Source: Helicobacter winghamensis ATCC BAA-430
GTDB lineage: Bacteria > Campylobacterota > Campylobacteria > Campylobacterales > Helicobacteraceae
Direction of reading: 5' to 3'
Length of the DNA stretch: 64,000 bases
Assembly (NCBI RefSeq): GCF_028751035.1
Contig: NZ_CP063533.1
Coordinates: forward strand, 1,364,001 to 1,428,000
Shown here: positions 1 through 10,056 of the stretch, one piece after another
How positions within the stretch are numbered: the stretch's first letter is position 1
Layout: each line of letters begins with the position of its first letter
The notes under the pieces: generated by a model
The model's input: the letters and a program-made list of their open reading frames with translations, nothing else
Databases searched by the model: none
What the model was told of the DNA's origin: nothing
Translations under genes and position numbers: made by a program

Positions 1-62
1 ACATCAATTTGTAATTGTTGTCCTAACATTCCTGTTGTTGCTGTATAAAGTGCGCGCATCAT
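1..62 (-). CDS. flgG: Flagellar distal rod protein FlgG, N-terminal fragment
   Basis: The gene runs off the left edge, so only about 20 residues are visible. Translation from two tandem ATG codons at 62 and 59 begins MMRALYTATTGMLGQQLQID, the conserved start of FlgG, which forms the distal flagellar rod in the periplasm. It lies 12 bases after the stop of the flgF/flgG2 gene on the same strand, so the two are probably one operon read from the sigma54-type promoter at 941-960. The same order (a FlgG paralogue, then FlgG) is known in Campylobacter. Confidence 0.85.
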   Translation of the reverse strand, partial: MMRALYTATTGMLGQQLQID

Positions 63-74
63 TTTAAATCCTTT

Positions 75-908
75 TTATGCTTTTGCTGCTAGTTTTGTGA
101 TTGCTTCTGTGTTTAGCTCATCCATATGCGTTTTTAACACCTTAGAATAAGCTTCTACTAAGCGATTTGTTTCAATCAGTCCTGTCATCTCTTGGACAAC
201 ATTAATATTGCTTTTTTCTAAAAACCCTTGGCGGACTGCCCCGCTTCGCTCTAGTGCTTCGCGTTCATCTGTGCGTTCTTGCGGGTAAGAGTAGAGATTA
301 TCGCCGATTTTTTTAAGATATTTTGGATTTTCAAAAGACACCACGCCGATATTTGCCATTAATGCCATTTCACTAATGCCTTCGTTATTTAAATCCCTTG
401 TATAAATGTTGCCATTGCTATCCACTTCTACTTGGAATCCATCAATAAATTCAATATATTGTGGAGCGTCTAAGTATTCGCGCGGAAGCACGGGATAACC
501 TTCTTTAGTAACAAGCCTGCCTTGCTCATTTAGCACAAAGGAGCCATCACGCGTGTAGCGGATTCCATCAGGTGTCTCTACCATAAAATACATATTTTCT
601 TTACTCAAAGCAAAGTCAAATGTATTATCTGTAATCATCATTCCGCCCACTTTATTGTCTGTGTATTCTTCTACAATTTGTGGAACGCGGTTTAAAGAGC
701 GGTTATAAAACTGCGCTGCGTCTTTTGTTTGCTCATCAATAGGCAAAAACTCTTTGTGCTGTTCATATAAGCGCATAAAATCACCAATCACAACATCATC
801 GCGTTTAAAGCCTGTTGTGTTAGCATTTGCGATATTGTTTGCAATAACATCTAGGCGGTTAATTTGCGTAACCATACCGCCTACGGAGTTGTAATATCCA
901 CCTTGCAT
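75..908 (-). CDS. flgF: Flagellar basal-body rod protein, FlgF / FlgG-family
   Basis: A 277-residue rod protein of the FlgF/FlgG family, exported through the flagellar type III system to build the periplasmic rod. The N-terminus (MQGGYYNSVGGMVTQINRLD, then NNIANANTTGFKRDD) is the classic rod/hook signature. The C-terminal part (about residues 225-277: FLEKSNINVVQEMTGLIETN) is the matching C-terminal rod domain. It corresponds to the first FlgG paralogue of H. pylori and to FlgG2 of Campylobacter, which are variously called FlgF or FlgG. An AAGG motif precedes the ATG and flgG follows 12 bases later. The family is certain; the choice between FlgF and FlgG2 naming is not. Confidence 0.88.
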   Translation of the reverse strand: MQGGYYNSVGGMVTQINRLDVIANNIANANTTGFKRDDVVIGDFMRLYEQHKEFLPIDEQTKDAAQFYNRSLNRVPQIVEEYTDNKVGGMMITDNTFDFALSKENMYFMVETPDGIRYTRDGSFVLNEQGRLVTKEGYPVLPREYLDAPQYIEFIDGFQVEVDSNGNIYTRDLNNEGISEMALMANIGVVSFENPKYLKKIGDNLYSYPQERTDEREALERSGAVRQGFLEKSNINVVQEMTGLIETNRLVEAYSKVLKTHMDELNTEAITKLAAKA

Positions 909-940
909 TCTAAGCCTTTTTTACAAAATTACAAGACTTA

Positions 941-960
941 AAGCAAAAGGTATTCCACAA
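941..960 (-). promoter_or_regulatory. Sigma54 (RpoN)-type promoter for flgF-flgG
   Basis: On the minus strand the sequence TTGTGGAATACCTTTTGCTT carries the -24 GG and -12 GC dinucleotides with exactly ten bases between them, as sigma54 promoters require. Transcription would start about 20-25 bases before the flgF ATG. In Helicobacter and Campylobacter the middle flagellar genes are RpoN/FlgR-dependent, which fits. Confidence 0.7.
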
Positions 961-1197
961 TAAAATCGTGTTTAATTATTCCTTAAAAAGTTTGCTATGG
1001 CTTCCTAGCCTTACAAGGTAGATTATTTTGTAACTTTCTGCTTCTTGCATATACTTCTGCAAAATTACTATAAGTCTTAGAATCTCCCTTACCACACATT
1101 TTAATAGCTTCTAGTGTTTAGGCTTTTTGGATTCCTTTAGAGACTAGCATTATAATGAAAGATTTTAAAAAAAGAAAAAGAAGCGGAGATAAAGAAT

Positions 1198-1218
1198 AGA
1201 ATCCCAAAAAGGGATTCT
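1198..1218 (-). terminator. Rho-independent terminator of flaA
   Basis: A perfect 8-bp inverted repeat (AGAATCCC / GGGATTCT) with a 5-base loop starts five bases after the flaA stop codon and is followed on the minus strand by ATTCTTTAT. The T-run is broken by a C but the stem is strong and well placed. Confidence 0.75.
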
Positions 1219-1222
1219 AAGA

Positions 1223-2713
1223 CTACTGAAGTAGTCTTAAGATATTTTGTTGTGTTGCGTTTGATTGACTTAACGCATAGCTACCAGCTTGAGCTAGAAT
1301 GTTTAGGTTAGAGTAGTTTGCAGATTCACTTGCAAAATCCACTTCTCTAATACCAGATTCTGCTGACTTCACATTCACTTGAGTGATTGTGATGTTGTTG
1401 ATTGTTGATTGCATTTGTTGTTGCACAGAACCCAAGTCTGAACGGATAGCATCTAGTTGCTTGATTGCGGATTCTGCGATATCCATTACTAGCATCGCGC
1501 CTTTAAGCGTTGTTACACCACCACCTAGTGCATCTCCAGCTTGTCCAACAAATGTATTTCCTAAATTTGCGTTTGCTCCAATAGCTGATTTAACATCCGC
1601 ACCAAAGACGCCTTTTGTTTCTCTTAGAGATGTAGTAGTTTGTGCAATTGAAGTATCACTAAAGAATGCGCCACCAGAAACTTTCATATCGCTTGCACCA
1701 AGCTTGGTTAGAGTTAAAGAACCAATATTTGTTGTTGAGAAACCATCTCCAATAATGTCTGATCCTGACGCACCTGAAACTGTAATCGCTCTACCATCTG
1801 TTGAAGTTAGGATTAGCTTACCATCTTCAGAGAGAGATGCTTCGACACCTGTTTCTTCTTTTCTTGAATTGATAGCTTGAATAAGTCTTCCATCTGCGTC
1901 ATTTTTCTGGACACCTGTAATATCACCAATTCTTACACCATTGATAGTTAAACTTACAATGTCTCCCTCAGCAATAGAATCCGCACCAATACTTTGCACA
2001 GTTGCTTCTGCGCGGATTCCACCTAGATTATCAGAGTTTTTATTAATAACTTCTGCTAATGCACCAAGTCCTGTTCCAGCTGAATGAGAGATTTTTACAG
2101 ATTCAAGAGTAATGTCTTTTCCATCTCTTTGTCCAACAAATTTCATTGTGATTTCACCCAAAGCTGTTCCTGCTGAGAATCTGATTGTCTCATTTCTCAC
2201 ATGCCCGATTTTATCAGAGCTTGTCGCACCAATACTTGTTCTAATTGTTTGGTTAGAATAAGCACCTACTTGGAATTCTTTGTTTGTAAATCCACCAGCA
2301 AGCAAGCTTAAGCCATTGTAACTTGTAGTTGCCGCAATATTATCCAAAGATTCAATCAAGCGGTTAATGTCAGCCTGGATTGCTGTTCTTGTTTGTGTTG
2401 TTTGACCATCTTGAGCAGCTTGAGTTGCTTTAGTTTTAATAGTATCTAGGATTTTAACTTGCTCGTCCATTGCTTTATCTGCAATTTGGATAATTCCCAT
2501 ACCATCGTTTGTGTTTCTAATCGCTTGTCCTAGTGCGTTTGCTTGAGAGCGTAAGCTATCAGCAATCGCCATTCCTGATGCGTCATCTTTTGCAGAGTTG
2601 ATTCTTAACCCTGAACTTAACTTTTGCAATGAACTAGAAAGACTAGTTTGTGTAAAAGTGCTTTGAGCGTGTGCGTTTAACGCATTAACATTGGTATTGA
2701 CTTGAAATGCCAT
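1223..2713 (-). CDS. flaA: Flagellin FlaA (major flagellin)
   Basis: A 496-residue flagellin, the filament subunit exported through the flagellar apparatus. The conserved N-terminal D0/D1 region ([39 protein letters not shown], residues 1-170) and the C-terminal D0/D1 region (about 415-496, ending QQNILRLLQ) form the coiled-coil core. Residues 180-400 are the variable surface-exposed D2/D3 region. The segment [20 protein letters not shown] is close to H. pylori FlaA, which favours FlaA over FlaB. In this group central Ser/Thr residues are commonly O-glycosylated with pseudaminic-type sugars, a possible link to pseH at 16956. An AAAAGGAG Shine-Dalgarno precedes the ATG; a sigma28 promoter lies about 130 bases upstream. 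Confidence 0.95.
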   Translation of the reverse strand: MAFQVNTNVNALNAHAQSTFTQTSLSSSLQKLSSGLRINSAKDDASGMAIADSLRSQANALGQAIRNTNDGMGIIQIADKAMDEQVKILDTIKTKATQAAQDGQTTQTRTAIQADINRLIESLDNIAATTSYNGLSLLAGGFTNKEFQVGAYSNQTIRTSIGATSSDKIGHVRNETIRFSAGTALGEITMKFVGQRDGKDITLESVKISHSAGTGLGALAEVINKNSDNLGGIRAEATVQSIGADSIAEGDIVSLTINGVRIGDITGVQKNDADGRLIQAINSRKEETGVEASLSEDGKLILTSTDGRAITVSGASGSDIIGDGFSTTNIGSLTLTKLGASDMKVSGGAFFSDTSIAQTTTSLRETKGVFGADVKSAIGANANLGNTFVGQAGDALGGGVTTLKGAMLVMDIAESAIKQLDAIRSDLGSVQQQMQSTINNITITQVNVKSAESGIREVDFASESANYSNLNILAQAGSYALSQSNATQQNILRLLQ

Positions 2714-2842
2714 TTTTAACTCCTTTTAATTGTGCTAACCCGTCCTTGGGTATGCATTGGTTTTACTAAAGACTAGCGTAAATTTATCTTTAGTAAGCTA
2801 AGCCAAAGACTTAAACCGCCTTGTAAAGTTTAGCTATGCAAT

Positions 2843-2870
2843 TATATCGGATAAAAAACAAAAAAGATTA
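2843..2870 (-). promoter_or_regulatory. Sigma28 (FliA) promoter of flaA
   Basis: The minus strand reads TAAT, about 16 bases, then CCGATATA. CCGATATA is the near-invariant -10 of the H. pylori and Campylobacter flaA promoters and TAAT is close to the TAAA -35. The implied 5' untranslated region is long, about 120-130 nt. Confidence 0.85.
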
Positions 2871-2962
2871 GAGTCAATTCTAAAAAATGTGCAAAATTTA
2901 CAAAATTGTTAAAATTTTTGATAAATTTTATAAATACATATTGTATTTTTAAAATTTTATGA

Positions 2963-2968
2963 TAGAAT
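2963..2968 (+). promoter_or_regulatory. -10 element upstream of metY
   Basis: TAGAAT lies 29 bases before the metY ATG, downstream of an A/T-rich stretch. This is a typical epsilonproteobacterial sigma70 -10 without a clear -35. No riboswitch-like structure is visible in the short leader. Confidence 0.5.
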
Positions 2969-2996
2969 AGTGCAAATTTAATCAAAAAGGACAAAA

Positions 2997-4286
2997 ATGA
3001 CAACAAAAAATTATCAACAAGAAACTCTAGCACTACACGCTGACTATACCTTTGATACACAACGCACTTTAAGCGTGCCAATTTATCAAAACACTGCATA
3101 TAGCTTTGAAAGTTTAGAGCAAGCAGCAGCTAGATTTGCGCTTCAAGAGCTTGGGAATATCTACTCTAGACTAGCAAATCCCACGCTTAATGTTTTAGGC
3201 AATAGGCTTGCAGCAGTTGAGGGTGGGGCTTTTGGAGTCCCAACTGCAAGTGGAACAGCAGCGATTTTTTACGCGCTTGTAAATCTAGCACAAAATGGCG
3301 ATAATATTGTGTATTCTAATAAAATCTATGGTGGAACACAAACGCTTATTGCACACACTCTAAAACGCTTTGGGATTGAAGCTAGGGCGTTTGATATAGA
3401 TAATATAGAAAAATCTTTAGAAAAAGTGATTAATGAAAAAACTAAGGTAATTTTCTTTGAGAGTCTATCAAATCCACAAATTGCAATCGCTGATGTGGAG
3501 AAAATCACAAAAATTGCTAAAAAATATGGAATCATAACGCTTTGTGATAACACGGTGGCAACGGCATTTTTACACAAGCCTTTTAACTTTGGCGTGGATC
3601 TTGTGGTGTATAGCCTTAGCAAATACATTAATGGGCAAGGAAACGCACTTGGCGGAGTTGTGATTGAGCGCAAAGGCTTAAATAGCTTGATTGTGGATAA
3701 TCCACGCTATGCACCTTTTAATGTGCCTGATGAGAGTTATCACGGCTTGGTGTATGCGTCTTTAGCAGAATCTTTACCGATTTTTAGTATCCGTTTAATT
3801 ACAGAGTGGCTAAGAAATATCGGTGCGACACTCTCCCCACAAAATGCTTGGCTTATTATTCAAGGCTTAGAAACACTAGAGTTGCGCATTAAAAAGCATA
3901 GTCAAAATGCCTTAGAAGTAGCGCGATTCTTGCAATCTCACCCAAAAGTTAAAGCAGTGTTTTATCCTAGCTTAGAAAACAATCCTTACCATTCATTGCT
4001 TCAAAAATATTTTAAAGACTCTCAAGCTAGCGGACTTTTGAGCTTTGAAGTGGAGAGCTATGAGAAGGCAAAAAGTGTTTGTAACGCACTAGAGATTTTT
4101 GAGATAGTCGCAAATATCGGAGATTCTAAATCGCTTGTGATTCACCCAGCTTCTACAACACATTCGCAATTAAATGAAAATGAATTAAAATCTGCTGGAA
4201 TCACGCCTTGCACAATTCGCTTAAGTATCGGATTAGAATCACCACAAGATTTAATTACAGATTTAAAACAAGCATTAGAAAAATAA
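2997..4286 (+). CDS. metY: O-acetylhomoserine aminocarboxypropyltransferase (sulfhydrylase)
   Basis: A 429-residue cytosolic PLP enzyme of the Cys/Met-metabolism family. It condenses O-acetylhomoserine with sulfide to give homocysteine, the last carbon-sulfur step before methionine. Diagnostic segments are the substrate-loop start YSRLANPTLNVLGNRLAAVE (about residue 57), ASGTAAIFYALVNL, and VVYSLSKYINGQGNALGGV, whose lysine (about residue 209) should form the PLP Schiff base. The length and the long C-terminal half fit the MetY rather than the shorter MetB/MetC group. The ATG follows AAAAAGGAC. metA follows after 9 bases and would supply the substrate. Confidence 0.93.
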   Translation: MTTKNYQQETLALHADYTFDTQRTLSVPIYQNTAYSFESLEQAAARFALQELGNIYSRLANPTLNVLGNRLAAVEGGAFGVPTASGTAAIFYALVNLAQNGDNIVYSNKIYGGTQTLIAHTLKRFGIEARAFDIDNIEKSLEKVINEKTKVIFFESLSNPQIAIADVEKITKIAKKYGIITLCDNTVATAFLHKPFNFGVDLVVYSLSKYINGQGNALGGVVIERKGLNSLIVDNPRYAPFNVPDESYHGLVYASLAESLPIFSIRLITEWLRNIGATLSPQNAWLIIQGLETLELRIKKHSQNALEVARFLQSHPKVKAVFYPSLENNPYHSLLQKYFKDSQASGLLSFEVESYEKAKSVCNALEIFEIVANIGDSKSLVIHPASTTHSQLNENELKSAGITPCTIRLSIGLESPQDLITDLKQALEK

Positions 4287-4295
4287 GGATTTAAA

Positions 4296-5183
4296 ATGCC
4301 ACTTGTTATTTCAGAAGAGATTCCAGCTTTTAAACTGCTAAAAGAACACGCTTTTATTATGGGCTGCAATCGCGCAAAAACGCAAGATATTCGCCCCTTA
4401 GAAGTGCTAATTTTTAATCTAATGCCAACAAAGATTCAAACAGAAAATCAGATTCTCTCTTTACTTGCAAACTCCCCTTTGCAGGTAAATATTACTTTGC
4501 TATCCACTTCTAGCTATATTGGCAAAAACACTCCAAAATCGCATTTAGACAGGTTTTATGTCAATTTTAGTGAGATTCAAGGCAAGAAATTTGATGGCGC
4601 GATTGTTACAGGCGCACCTATTGAGCATTTAGAGTTTAAGAGTGTGAAATATTGGGGCGAGCTTGTGCTAATAATGGAGTTTTTAAAAACGCATTGCACA
4701 AGCACGCTGTATCTGTGCTGGGGAGCAATGGCTGGGCTATATCACTTCCATAACATTCAAAAAATTGCTTTAGATTCCAAACTTTTTGGAGTGTTTGAGC
4801 ATTTTTGCGTGCAACAAGATTTAATCTTAAATGGGCTTGATGAGCTTATTAGGATTCCACATTCTAGGCATTCTGGCATTAATGAAAATCAAGTTAGGAA
4901 AAATAAGAATCTAAAAATCTTGCTTGAAGGAAAAGAGAGTGGGATTACTGCATTAAAAGATGAAAAAGACTTTTTTATCCTAGGACACCCAGAGTATTCT
5001 AAAGATACACTAGATTTAGAATACAAGCGCGATTTGCAAAAGGGCTTAGAGATTACCAAGCCAAAAAACTACTATAATGCAGAATCTAAACCTGTTTTTT
5101 CGTGGCGTTCAAGTGCTAGCGTACTGTTTGCTAACTGGCTTAACTTCTCTGTATATCAAGACACGCCTTTTATTTTGCAATAG
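4296..5183 (+). CDS. metA: Homoserine O-acetyltransferase (MetA family)
   Basis: A 295-residue MetA/HTS-family enzyme that acylates homoserine for methionine synthesis. The catalytic nucleophile is Cys141 in [10 protein letters not shown], and the His231/Glu233 pair lies in ILGHPEYS. The residue that sets acyl-CoA choice (111 in E. coli) is Glu110 here, in [11 protein letters not shown]. From studies of the family, Glu at this site favours acetyl-CoA and Gly favours succinyl-CoA, so I infer an acetyltransferase despite common annotation as succinyltransferase. This agrees with the neighbouring metY. AAGGATTTAAAATG gives the ribosome site. Its last 14 bases overlap the convergent gene at 5170. 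Confidence 0.93.
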   Translation: MPLVISEEIPAFKLLKEHAFIMGCNRAKTQDIRPLEVLIFNLMPTKIQTENQILSLLANSPLQVNITLLSTSSYIGKNTPKSHLDRFYVNFSEIQGKKFDGAIVTGAPIEHLEFKSVKYWGELVLIMEFLKTHCTSTLYLCWGAMAGLYHFHNIQKIALDSKLFGVFEHFCVQQDLILNGLDELIRIPHSRHSGINENQVRKNKNLKILLEGKESGITALKDEKDFFILGHPEYSKDTLDLEYKRDLQKGLEITKPKNYYNAESKPVFSWRSSASVLFANWLNFSVYQDTPFILQ

Positions 5184-5634
5184 GTTTTTCATAGTAGATT
5201 AGATTCCGCTTGCGCGTTTCAAAATCATCAGAATCTGCGCTTAGATACACAATATAGCGATGATTTTCATAAAGACTATTAACGCTCTTTTGCTCGCCTT
5301 GTGTGGTTATAACTTGCTCTTGTGCTAGAAAAATTCCCCCCATTACCCTACCAAAAGGTGGCACAAAAAGTGATAAAACACACACCAAAGACACAAAAAA
5401 TAAAAACTTAAAAAACTTATCTAAAAATGGAATCGCCAATCCTATACCAAAAATCCCCACACAAATAAAAAACGCCACAGGATTAAAAACATTGCCAAAA
5501 AAGGGGTTAAAAAACTCTCCGATTCCATAATATTTGATGTAACTTGCATAAATCCCAGCCCAGAACACGCAAAAGAGTAAAAAAACTAATACCAAACTCA
5601 ACAAAAAAGACTGCAAAATATCTGTTGTTTTCAT
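5170..5634 (-). CDS. Hypothetical inner-membrane protein
   Basis: I do not recognise this 154-residue protein. It has three or four hydrophobic segments (about residues 9-30, 45-67, 72-92, possibly up to 105), then a soluble C-terminal tail of about 50 residues ([20 protein letters not shown]) that would lie on one side of the membrane. The gene follows the YrdC-like gene by three bases, with AAGG upstream of the ATG, so it is the end of the carB - yrdC-like unit. It overlaps the 3' end of metA by 14 bases in convergent orientation. Confidence 0.7.
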   Translation of the reverse strand: MKTTDILQSFLLSLVLVFLLFCVFWAGIYASYIKYYGIGEFFNPFFGNVFNPVAFFICVGIFGIGLAIPFLDKFFKFLFFVSLVCVLSLFVPPFGRVMGGIFLAQEQVITTQGEQKSVNSLYENHRYIVYLSADSDDFETRKRNLIYYEKPIAK

Positions 5635-5637
5635 TAT

Positions 5638-6096
5638 CTACCTTATTCTTTTTATTTGTAAATTTGAAATTTTATACATTTTTGAAGGCTTTTGTGCGCT
5701 TAAAAAACGCTTATCTAACACAATAATATCGGCTCTATCTAGTGCGAAATTTAAATCAAACTCCGCTTTGTGTGCATTTGCGGAGCTTGAATATAAAAAT
5801 GGAAAAAACTCTAAAAACGCGCTGTGCGGGCTTTTGGCATTTACAAGGCGAACGGCTAGGGATTCTTGGCTTAAAGAGTTTTTGCCCCTATAAACAAAAG
5901 TGCTTTTTGTGCTTTTGCGCACCCTGTTTTTATGCGCATTTGGAATACGCACAAGATTTTTTAACTTACTCAAAGAATCTAGCGTTAAAAGCACACTTTG
6001 TTGTGTATTGCGCATCTTTGTGCGGTTTAATGCTCTAAAATCTTGGCTTAAAAAGCCAGCAGTTGTATCGCTTTGGGCTAAAAAAATGTATTCCAT
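5638..6096 (-). CDS. Short Sua5/YciO/YrdC-family protein
   Basis: A 152-residue protein resembling the YrdC fold (TsaC/Sua5 threonylcarbamoyl-AMP synthase of the t6A tRNA pathway). Recognisable parts are the N-terminal strand-turn IFLAQSDTTAGFLSQD, the segment SKSTFVYRGKNSLSQESLAVRLVN, and FPFLYSSSANAHKAEFD, matching the S-x-S-A-N motif. It is shorter than typical TsaC (about 185-200 residues), and the usual KR-x3-KP motif after the first strand is absent or much changed. Full TsaC activity is therefore uncertain. It overlaps the carB stop as TAATG, indicating translational coupling. A TsaB-like gene is at 35607. Confidence 0.72.
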   Translation of the reverse strand: MEYIFLAQSDTTAGFLSQDFRALNRTKMRNTQQSVLLTLDSLSKLKNLVRIPNAHKNRVRKSTKSTFVYRGKNSLSQESLAVRLVNAKSPHSAFLEFFPFLYSSSANAHKAEFDLNFALDRADIIVLDKRFLSAQKPSKMYKISNLQIKRIR

Positions 6097-9000
6097 TATG
6101 CTAAATAATCTTGGATTGCCTTAGCAAAATTTGGATTCTTACTTTCTATCTCACAAATTGCGCTCACCGCTACACGCGCCGCTTCTATGGTGGTAAAATA
6201 CGGCACATTATTGCGTAAAACTTGCGTGCGGATTTTGTCAGTATCATCCTTGCTTGAGGCTTCATCGCTTGTATTAATCGCTAAAGCAATTTCTCCATTT
6301 GCCAGCCTATCACCAATGTTTGGACGCCCTTCGCTAATTTTCAGTTCTTCTTCACACGCAATTCCATTTTGATTTAAAATTTCTGCTGTGCCTTTTGTTG
6401 CACAAATGCTAAACCCTAAACTTGCTAAATCTTTTGCTAAAGGCAAGGCTTGGGGCTTATCAAGCGCGCGCAAGGAAATAAACACTTTGCCTCTTGTTGG
6501 CAAGGCATTTTTACACGCCATTTGACTTTTTGCAAAACTTAGCCCAAAACTCTCACTTATCCCCATAACTTCACCCGTTGATCGCATTTCAGGTCCCAAA
6601 GTCATCACTGCGCCACTAAGTTTATTAAAAGGAAACACCGATTCTTTAACCGCAATATGTTTCAAAGCTTTTGGCTTATAAAGCCCATCTTTAAATTCCA
6701 CTTTTTTGAAAGTATCATAGCATTCTAAAGCGGCTTTTAGATTTTGATTTACCATTACACTTGTGGCAACCTTTGCAAGCGGAATCCCTGTTGCCTTACT
6801 CACAAAAGGCACGGTGCGACTAGCGCGAGGATTGACTTCAATTAAATAAAGCGTATCTTCAAAAATCGCATATTGCGTATTCATAAGCCCTATAACACCT
6901 AAATTTCTAGCAATTTTTGCAGTGGTTTGCTCTATCTCTTCAAGCTTCTCTTGTGAAATACTAATTGTAGGCAAAGAACAAGCAGAATCACCACTATGGA
7001 TTCCAGCTTCTTCAATGTGCTGCATAATCCCTGCAATATAGACATCTTCACCATCACAAATAATATCTACATCAAGCTCAATAGCGTTATTTAGGAATTT
7101 ATCAATTAATACTGGGGAATCTTCACTAACGCTTACTGCTTCACTCATATACTCTTGCAATTCTAACACACTATACACGATACGCATTGCACGCCCACCT
7201 AGCACATAACTAGGACGCACAAGAACAGGGAAGCCTATGTTTTGGGCAATAGAAATGGCTTCTTCTTTCGTATAAGCAGTGCCATTTTTTGGTTGTAAAA
7301 GCCCATTTTCTTCTACAAATTTTGCAAATTTTTCTCTATCTTCTGCAATATCAATGGTTTTCGCACTTGTGCCGATGATTTTTGCACCAATGGTTGTGAG
7401 CTTTTTTGCAAGCTTTAAAGGCGTTTGCCCTCCAAAATGCACAATGATTCCATCTGGCTTTTCTCTCTCAATCACGCTACGCACATTTTCAAAAGTGATT
7501 GGTTCAAAATATAAAACATCACTTGTATCATAATCTGTGCTAACGGTTTCTGGATTACAGTTATACATAATGCTTGTATAACCCATATCACGCAATGCAA
7601 AGCTTGCATGCACGCAACAATAATCAAACTCAATGCCTTGCCCTATGCGGTTTGGTCCCCCACCTAGAATTAGCACCTTTTTGCGCGGATTTTCTTGTGT
7701 CCTTTCTTGTGTTTTACTTGCGTATTCTAACGCGTGCGCAAAGCTGGAATACAAATATGCCGTATTTGTAGCAAACTCTGCTGCGCAAGTATCCACTTCA
7801 TTATAAATAGGTTGCACATCCGCTTTTTCTCTAAGAGCATAAATATCTTCTTCGCGCAATTCTAGCGATTCATTTTTATTAATCAAAAAAGCAAGCATTT
7901 TATCACTAAAACCACTTGTTTTTAAGTCTCTTAAAAATTCTGTATTGCTCAGTTTTTCAAAAGAAACTTCCTTTTCAAGCGCAATAATCTCTGCAATCTG
8001 CCCTAGAAAATATTTGTCAATCTTGCACCACTTTTGCACCTCATCTACACTCACACCACAGCGGAATGCGTCAGCAATATAAAGCAATCTTTGCGCATTT
8101 GGGCGACGCACTTCGCGTTGGATTTGACTTAAATCTGTGCTTAAAGAATTAAAGCCAAAAATTCCTGTTTCAAGGCTACTAAGCGCCTTTTGCAAAGATT
8201 CTTTAAAGGTTGTGCCTATTGCCATAACTTCACCGATGGATTTCATAGAAGTTGTAAGTGTGGAATCTGCTTGTGGAAACTTCTCAAAAGTGAAGCGCGG
8301 AATCTTCGTAACAATATAGTCAATGCTAGGCTCAAAACTTGCTGGAGTGCCTGTAATATCATTTTTAATTTCATCTAAGGTATATCCCACCGCCAGAAGC
8401 GTGGCAACCTTTGCAATAGGATAGCCTGTTGCCTTAGAAGCAAGAGCAGAGCTTCGCGAAACGCGTGGATTCATCTCAATTACAGTCATTCTTCCTGTGC
8501 TAGGATTTATCGCAAATTGCACATTAGAACCGCCTGTATCTACGCCAATTTCTCGCAAAATCGCAAAGGAAGCATCTCGCATTCTTTGATATTCTTTATC
8601 TGTGAGTGTTAAAGCAGGCGCAATAGTGATAGAATCTCCAGTATGCACGCCCATAGGATCAAGGTTTTCAATACTGCATACAATAATGCAGTTATCCACC
8701 CTATCGCGGATAACTTCCATTTCGTATTCTTTCCAACCCAGCAAAGATTCCTCAATTAAAATCTCATTAATTGGGCTAACTTCTAAGCCATTTTGCGCTA
8801 AGGCCTTAAATTCATCAATATTATAAGCAACACCACTTCCCCCACCTGCTAGTGTATAGCTTGCACGGATAATCAAAGGAAATCCAATCTCTTTTGCTGC
8901 TTCAAGTGCTTCTTCAAGCGTGTAGGCATAGCGTGATTTTGGCAAATCCATTCCAATTTTTAGCATTGCCTCTTTAAAAGCTTGCCTATCCTCACCCTTT

Positions 9001-9365
9001 TTAATCGCTTCAGGCTTTGCTCCTAGGAATTTAACACCTTCAAGCATTCCTTTTTCAAACATACTCATTGCGATGTTTAGCGCAGTTTGCCCGCCCATTG
9101 TTGGCAAAATCGCATCAACTTTTTCTTTTTTAATAATATCAGCAACAACTTCTTCAGTAATTGGTTCAATATAAGTTCTATCGGCAAACTCTGGATCTGT
9201 CATAATCGTAGCAGGATTTGAGTTAATCAAAACAACTTTAAATCCAAGCTCTTTTAAAGTCTTTGCAGCTTGTGTTCCAGAGTAATCAAACTCGCAAGCC
9301 TGCCCAATTATAATTGGTCCAGAACCAATAAGTAGGATTGTGTTAATATCATTTCGTTTTGGCAT
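6096..9365 (-). CDS. carB: Carbamoyl-phosphate synthase large subunit
   Basis: A 1089-residue cytosolic enzyme that makes carbamoyl phosphate from bicarbonate, glutamine-derived ammonia and two ATP for arginine and pyrimidine synthesis. The two homologous halves are visible. The first ATP-grasp unit starts [20 protein letters not shown] (about residue 10). The second starts [17 protein letters not shown] (about 575) with its ATP-binding loop [19 protein letters not shown] (about 710). The last about 140 residues form the allosteric MGS-like domain. The length is normal. The partner carA is not in the window. Its stop overlaps the next start (TAATG). Confidence 0.97.
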   Translation of the reverse strand: MPKRNDINTILLIGSGPIIIGQACEFDYSGTQAAKTLKELGFKVVLINSNPATIMTDPEFADRTYIEPITEEVVADIIKKEKVDAILPTMGGQTALNIAMSMFEKGMLEGVKFLGAKPEAIKKGEDRQAFKEAMLKIGMDLPKSRYAYTLEEALEAAKEIGFPLIIRASYTLAGGGSGVAYNIDEFKALAQNGLEVSPINEILIEESLLGWKEYEMEVIRDRVDNCIIVCSIENLDPMGVHTGDSITIAPALTLTDKEYQRMRDASFAILREIGVDTGGSNVQFAINPSTGRMTVIEMNPRVSRSSALASKATGYPIAKVATLLAVGYTLDEIKNDITGTPASFEPSIDYIVTKIPRFTFEKFPQADSTLTTSMKSIGEVMAIGTTFKESLQKALSSLETGIFGFNSLSTDLSQIQREVRRPNAQRLLYIADAFRCGVSVDEVQKWCKIDKYFLGQIAEIIALEKEVSFEKLSNTEFLRDLKTSGFSDKMLAFLINKNESLELREEDIYALREKADVQPIYNEVDTCAAEFATNTAYLYSSFAHALEYASKTQERTQENPRKKVLILGGGPNRIGQGIEFDYCCVHASFALRDMGYTSIMYNCNPETVSTDYDTSDVLYFEPITFENVRSVIEREKPDGIIVHFGGQTPLKLAKKLTTIGAKIIGTSAKTIDIAEDREKFAKFVEENGLLQPKNGTAYTKEEAISIAQNIGFPVLVRPSYVLGGRAMRIVYSVLELQEYMSEAVSVSEDSPVLIDKFLNNAIELDVDIICDGEDVYIAGIMQHIEEAGIHSGDSACSLPTISISQEKLEEIEQTTAKIARNLGVIGLMNTQYAIFEDTLYLIEVNPRASRTVPFVSKATGIPLAKVATSVMVNQNLKAALECYDTFKKVEFKDGLYKPKALKHIAVKESVFPFNKLSGAVMTLGPEMRSTGEVMGISESFGLSFAKSQMACKNALPTRGKVFISLRALDKPQALPLAKDLASLGFSICATKGTAEILNQNGIACEEELKISEGRPNIGDRLANGEIALAINTSDEASSKDDTDKIRTQVLRNNVPYFTTIEAARVAVSAICEIESKNPNFAKAIQDYLA

Positions 9366-9441
9366 AAAATCTCCGTAGAATCTCTTTGGCGTTAAAATTT
9401 AAAAATTCTAGCGTTTTATGCCTTAATCTTGTAGAAAATAT

Positions 9442-10056
9442 TTATTTTTCCCAGTTTTGCAAAAAGGATTCCAACTCATAAAGAGAAGCTTTGCAAAATG
9501 CGCTTCTTGCGATACACAACAGCTTGCTTGTAGCTTCATCTAAGCTTTCATTAATAATTAAATAATCATAATTTGGCAAACTTTTAACCTCATCAAGAGC
9601 ATTTTTTAGACGCGTTTGAATCACACTATTGCCATCGCTCCCACGCTCACCTAAACGCTCTTGTAAAATACTTTTGTTTGGCGTTGTAACAAAAACACTC
9701 GTTGTGTGGCGCGGAAAAGCTTTTTTAAGATTAATTTGTCCTTGCACATCAATATCAAAAACAACAAGCTTATCTTCTTCTAATGCCTGAATCACTTGTG
9801 CTTTAGAAGTGCCATAATAGTTATTATGCACTCTAGCCCATTCCAAAAACTCCCCATTATTAATTCCTGCTTCAAACTCATCTTTAGAAATAAAATTATA
9901 ATGCACGCCGTGAATTTCACCTTCACGCTTTTGGCGTGTTGTTGAAGAAATAGAAAAATAATGGTTTGGAAACTCTTGTGCTAGCTTTTTATACAATGAG
10001 CTTTTTCCCGCTCCGCTAGGACCAGATAAAACAAGAATCGCACCTTTTAGTTTCAT
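9442..10056 (-). CDS. gmk: Guanylate kinase
   Basis: A 204-residue cytosolic kinase converting GMP to GDP with ATP. The P-loop SGPSGAGKSS is at residues 11-20, the GMP-binding segment SSTTRQKREGEIHGVHYNFI follows, and the lid-region arginines are in QERLGERGSDGN. The ATG shares its A with the stop of the upstream poly-E gene (TAATG), so translation is coupled. The gmk - poly-E protein - nuc neighbourhood is the same as in H. pylori. Confidence 0.96.
   Translation of the reverse strand: MKLKGAILVLSGPSGAGKSSLYKKLAQEFPNHYFSISSTTRQKREGEIHGVHYNFISKDEFEAGINNGEFLEWARVHNNYYGTSKAQVIQALEEDKLVVFDIDVQGQINLKKAFPRHTTSVFVTTPNKSILQERLGERGSDGNSVIQTRLKNALDEVKSLPNYDYLIINESLDEATSKLLCIARSAFCKASLYELESFLQNWEK

Larger units (their letters stand above)
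909..1222. other. Intergenic region between flaA and flgF
   Basis: This 314-base stretch contains the flaA terminator (1198-1218) and the sigma54-type promoter of flgF (941-960). I see no gene-like reading frame, repeat or tRNA in the roughly 240 bases between them. Confidence 0.6.

Noticed and set aside
2842-3099. An 85-codon minus-strand frame upstream of flaA
   Set aside because: It covers the sigma28 promoter and the start of metY and is Phe/Leu-rich from A/T-rich DNA; it is a shadow frame.
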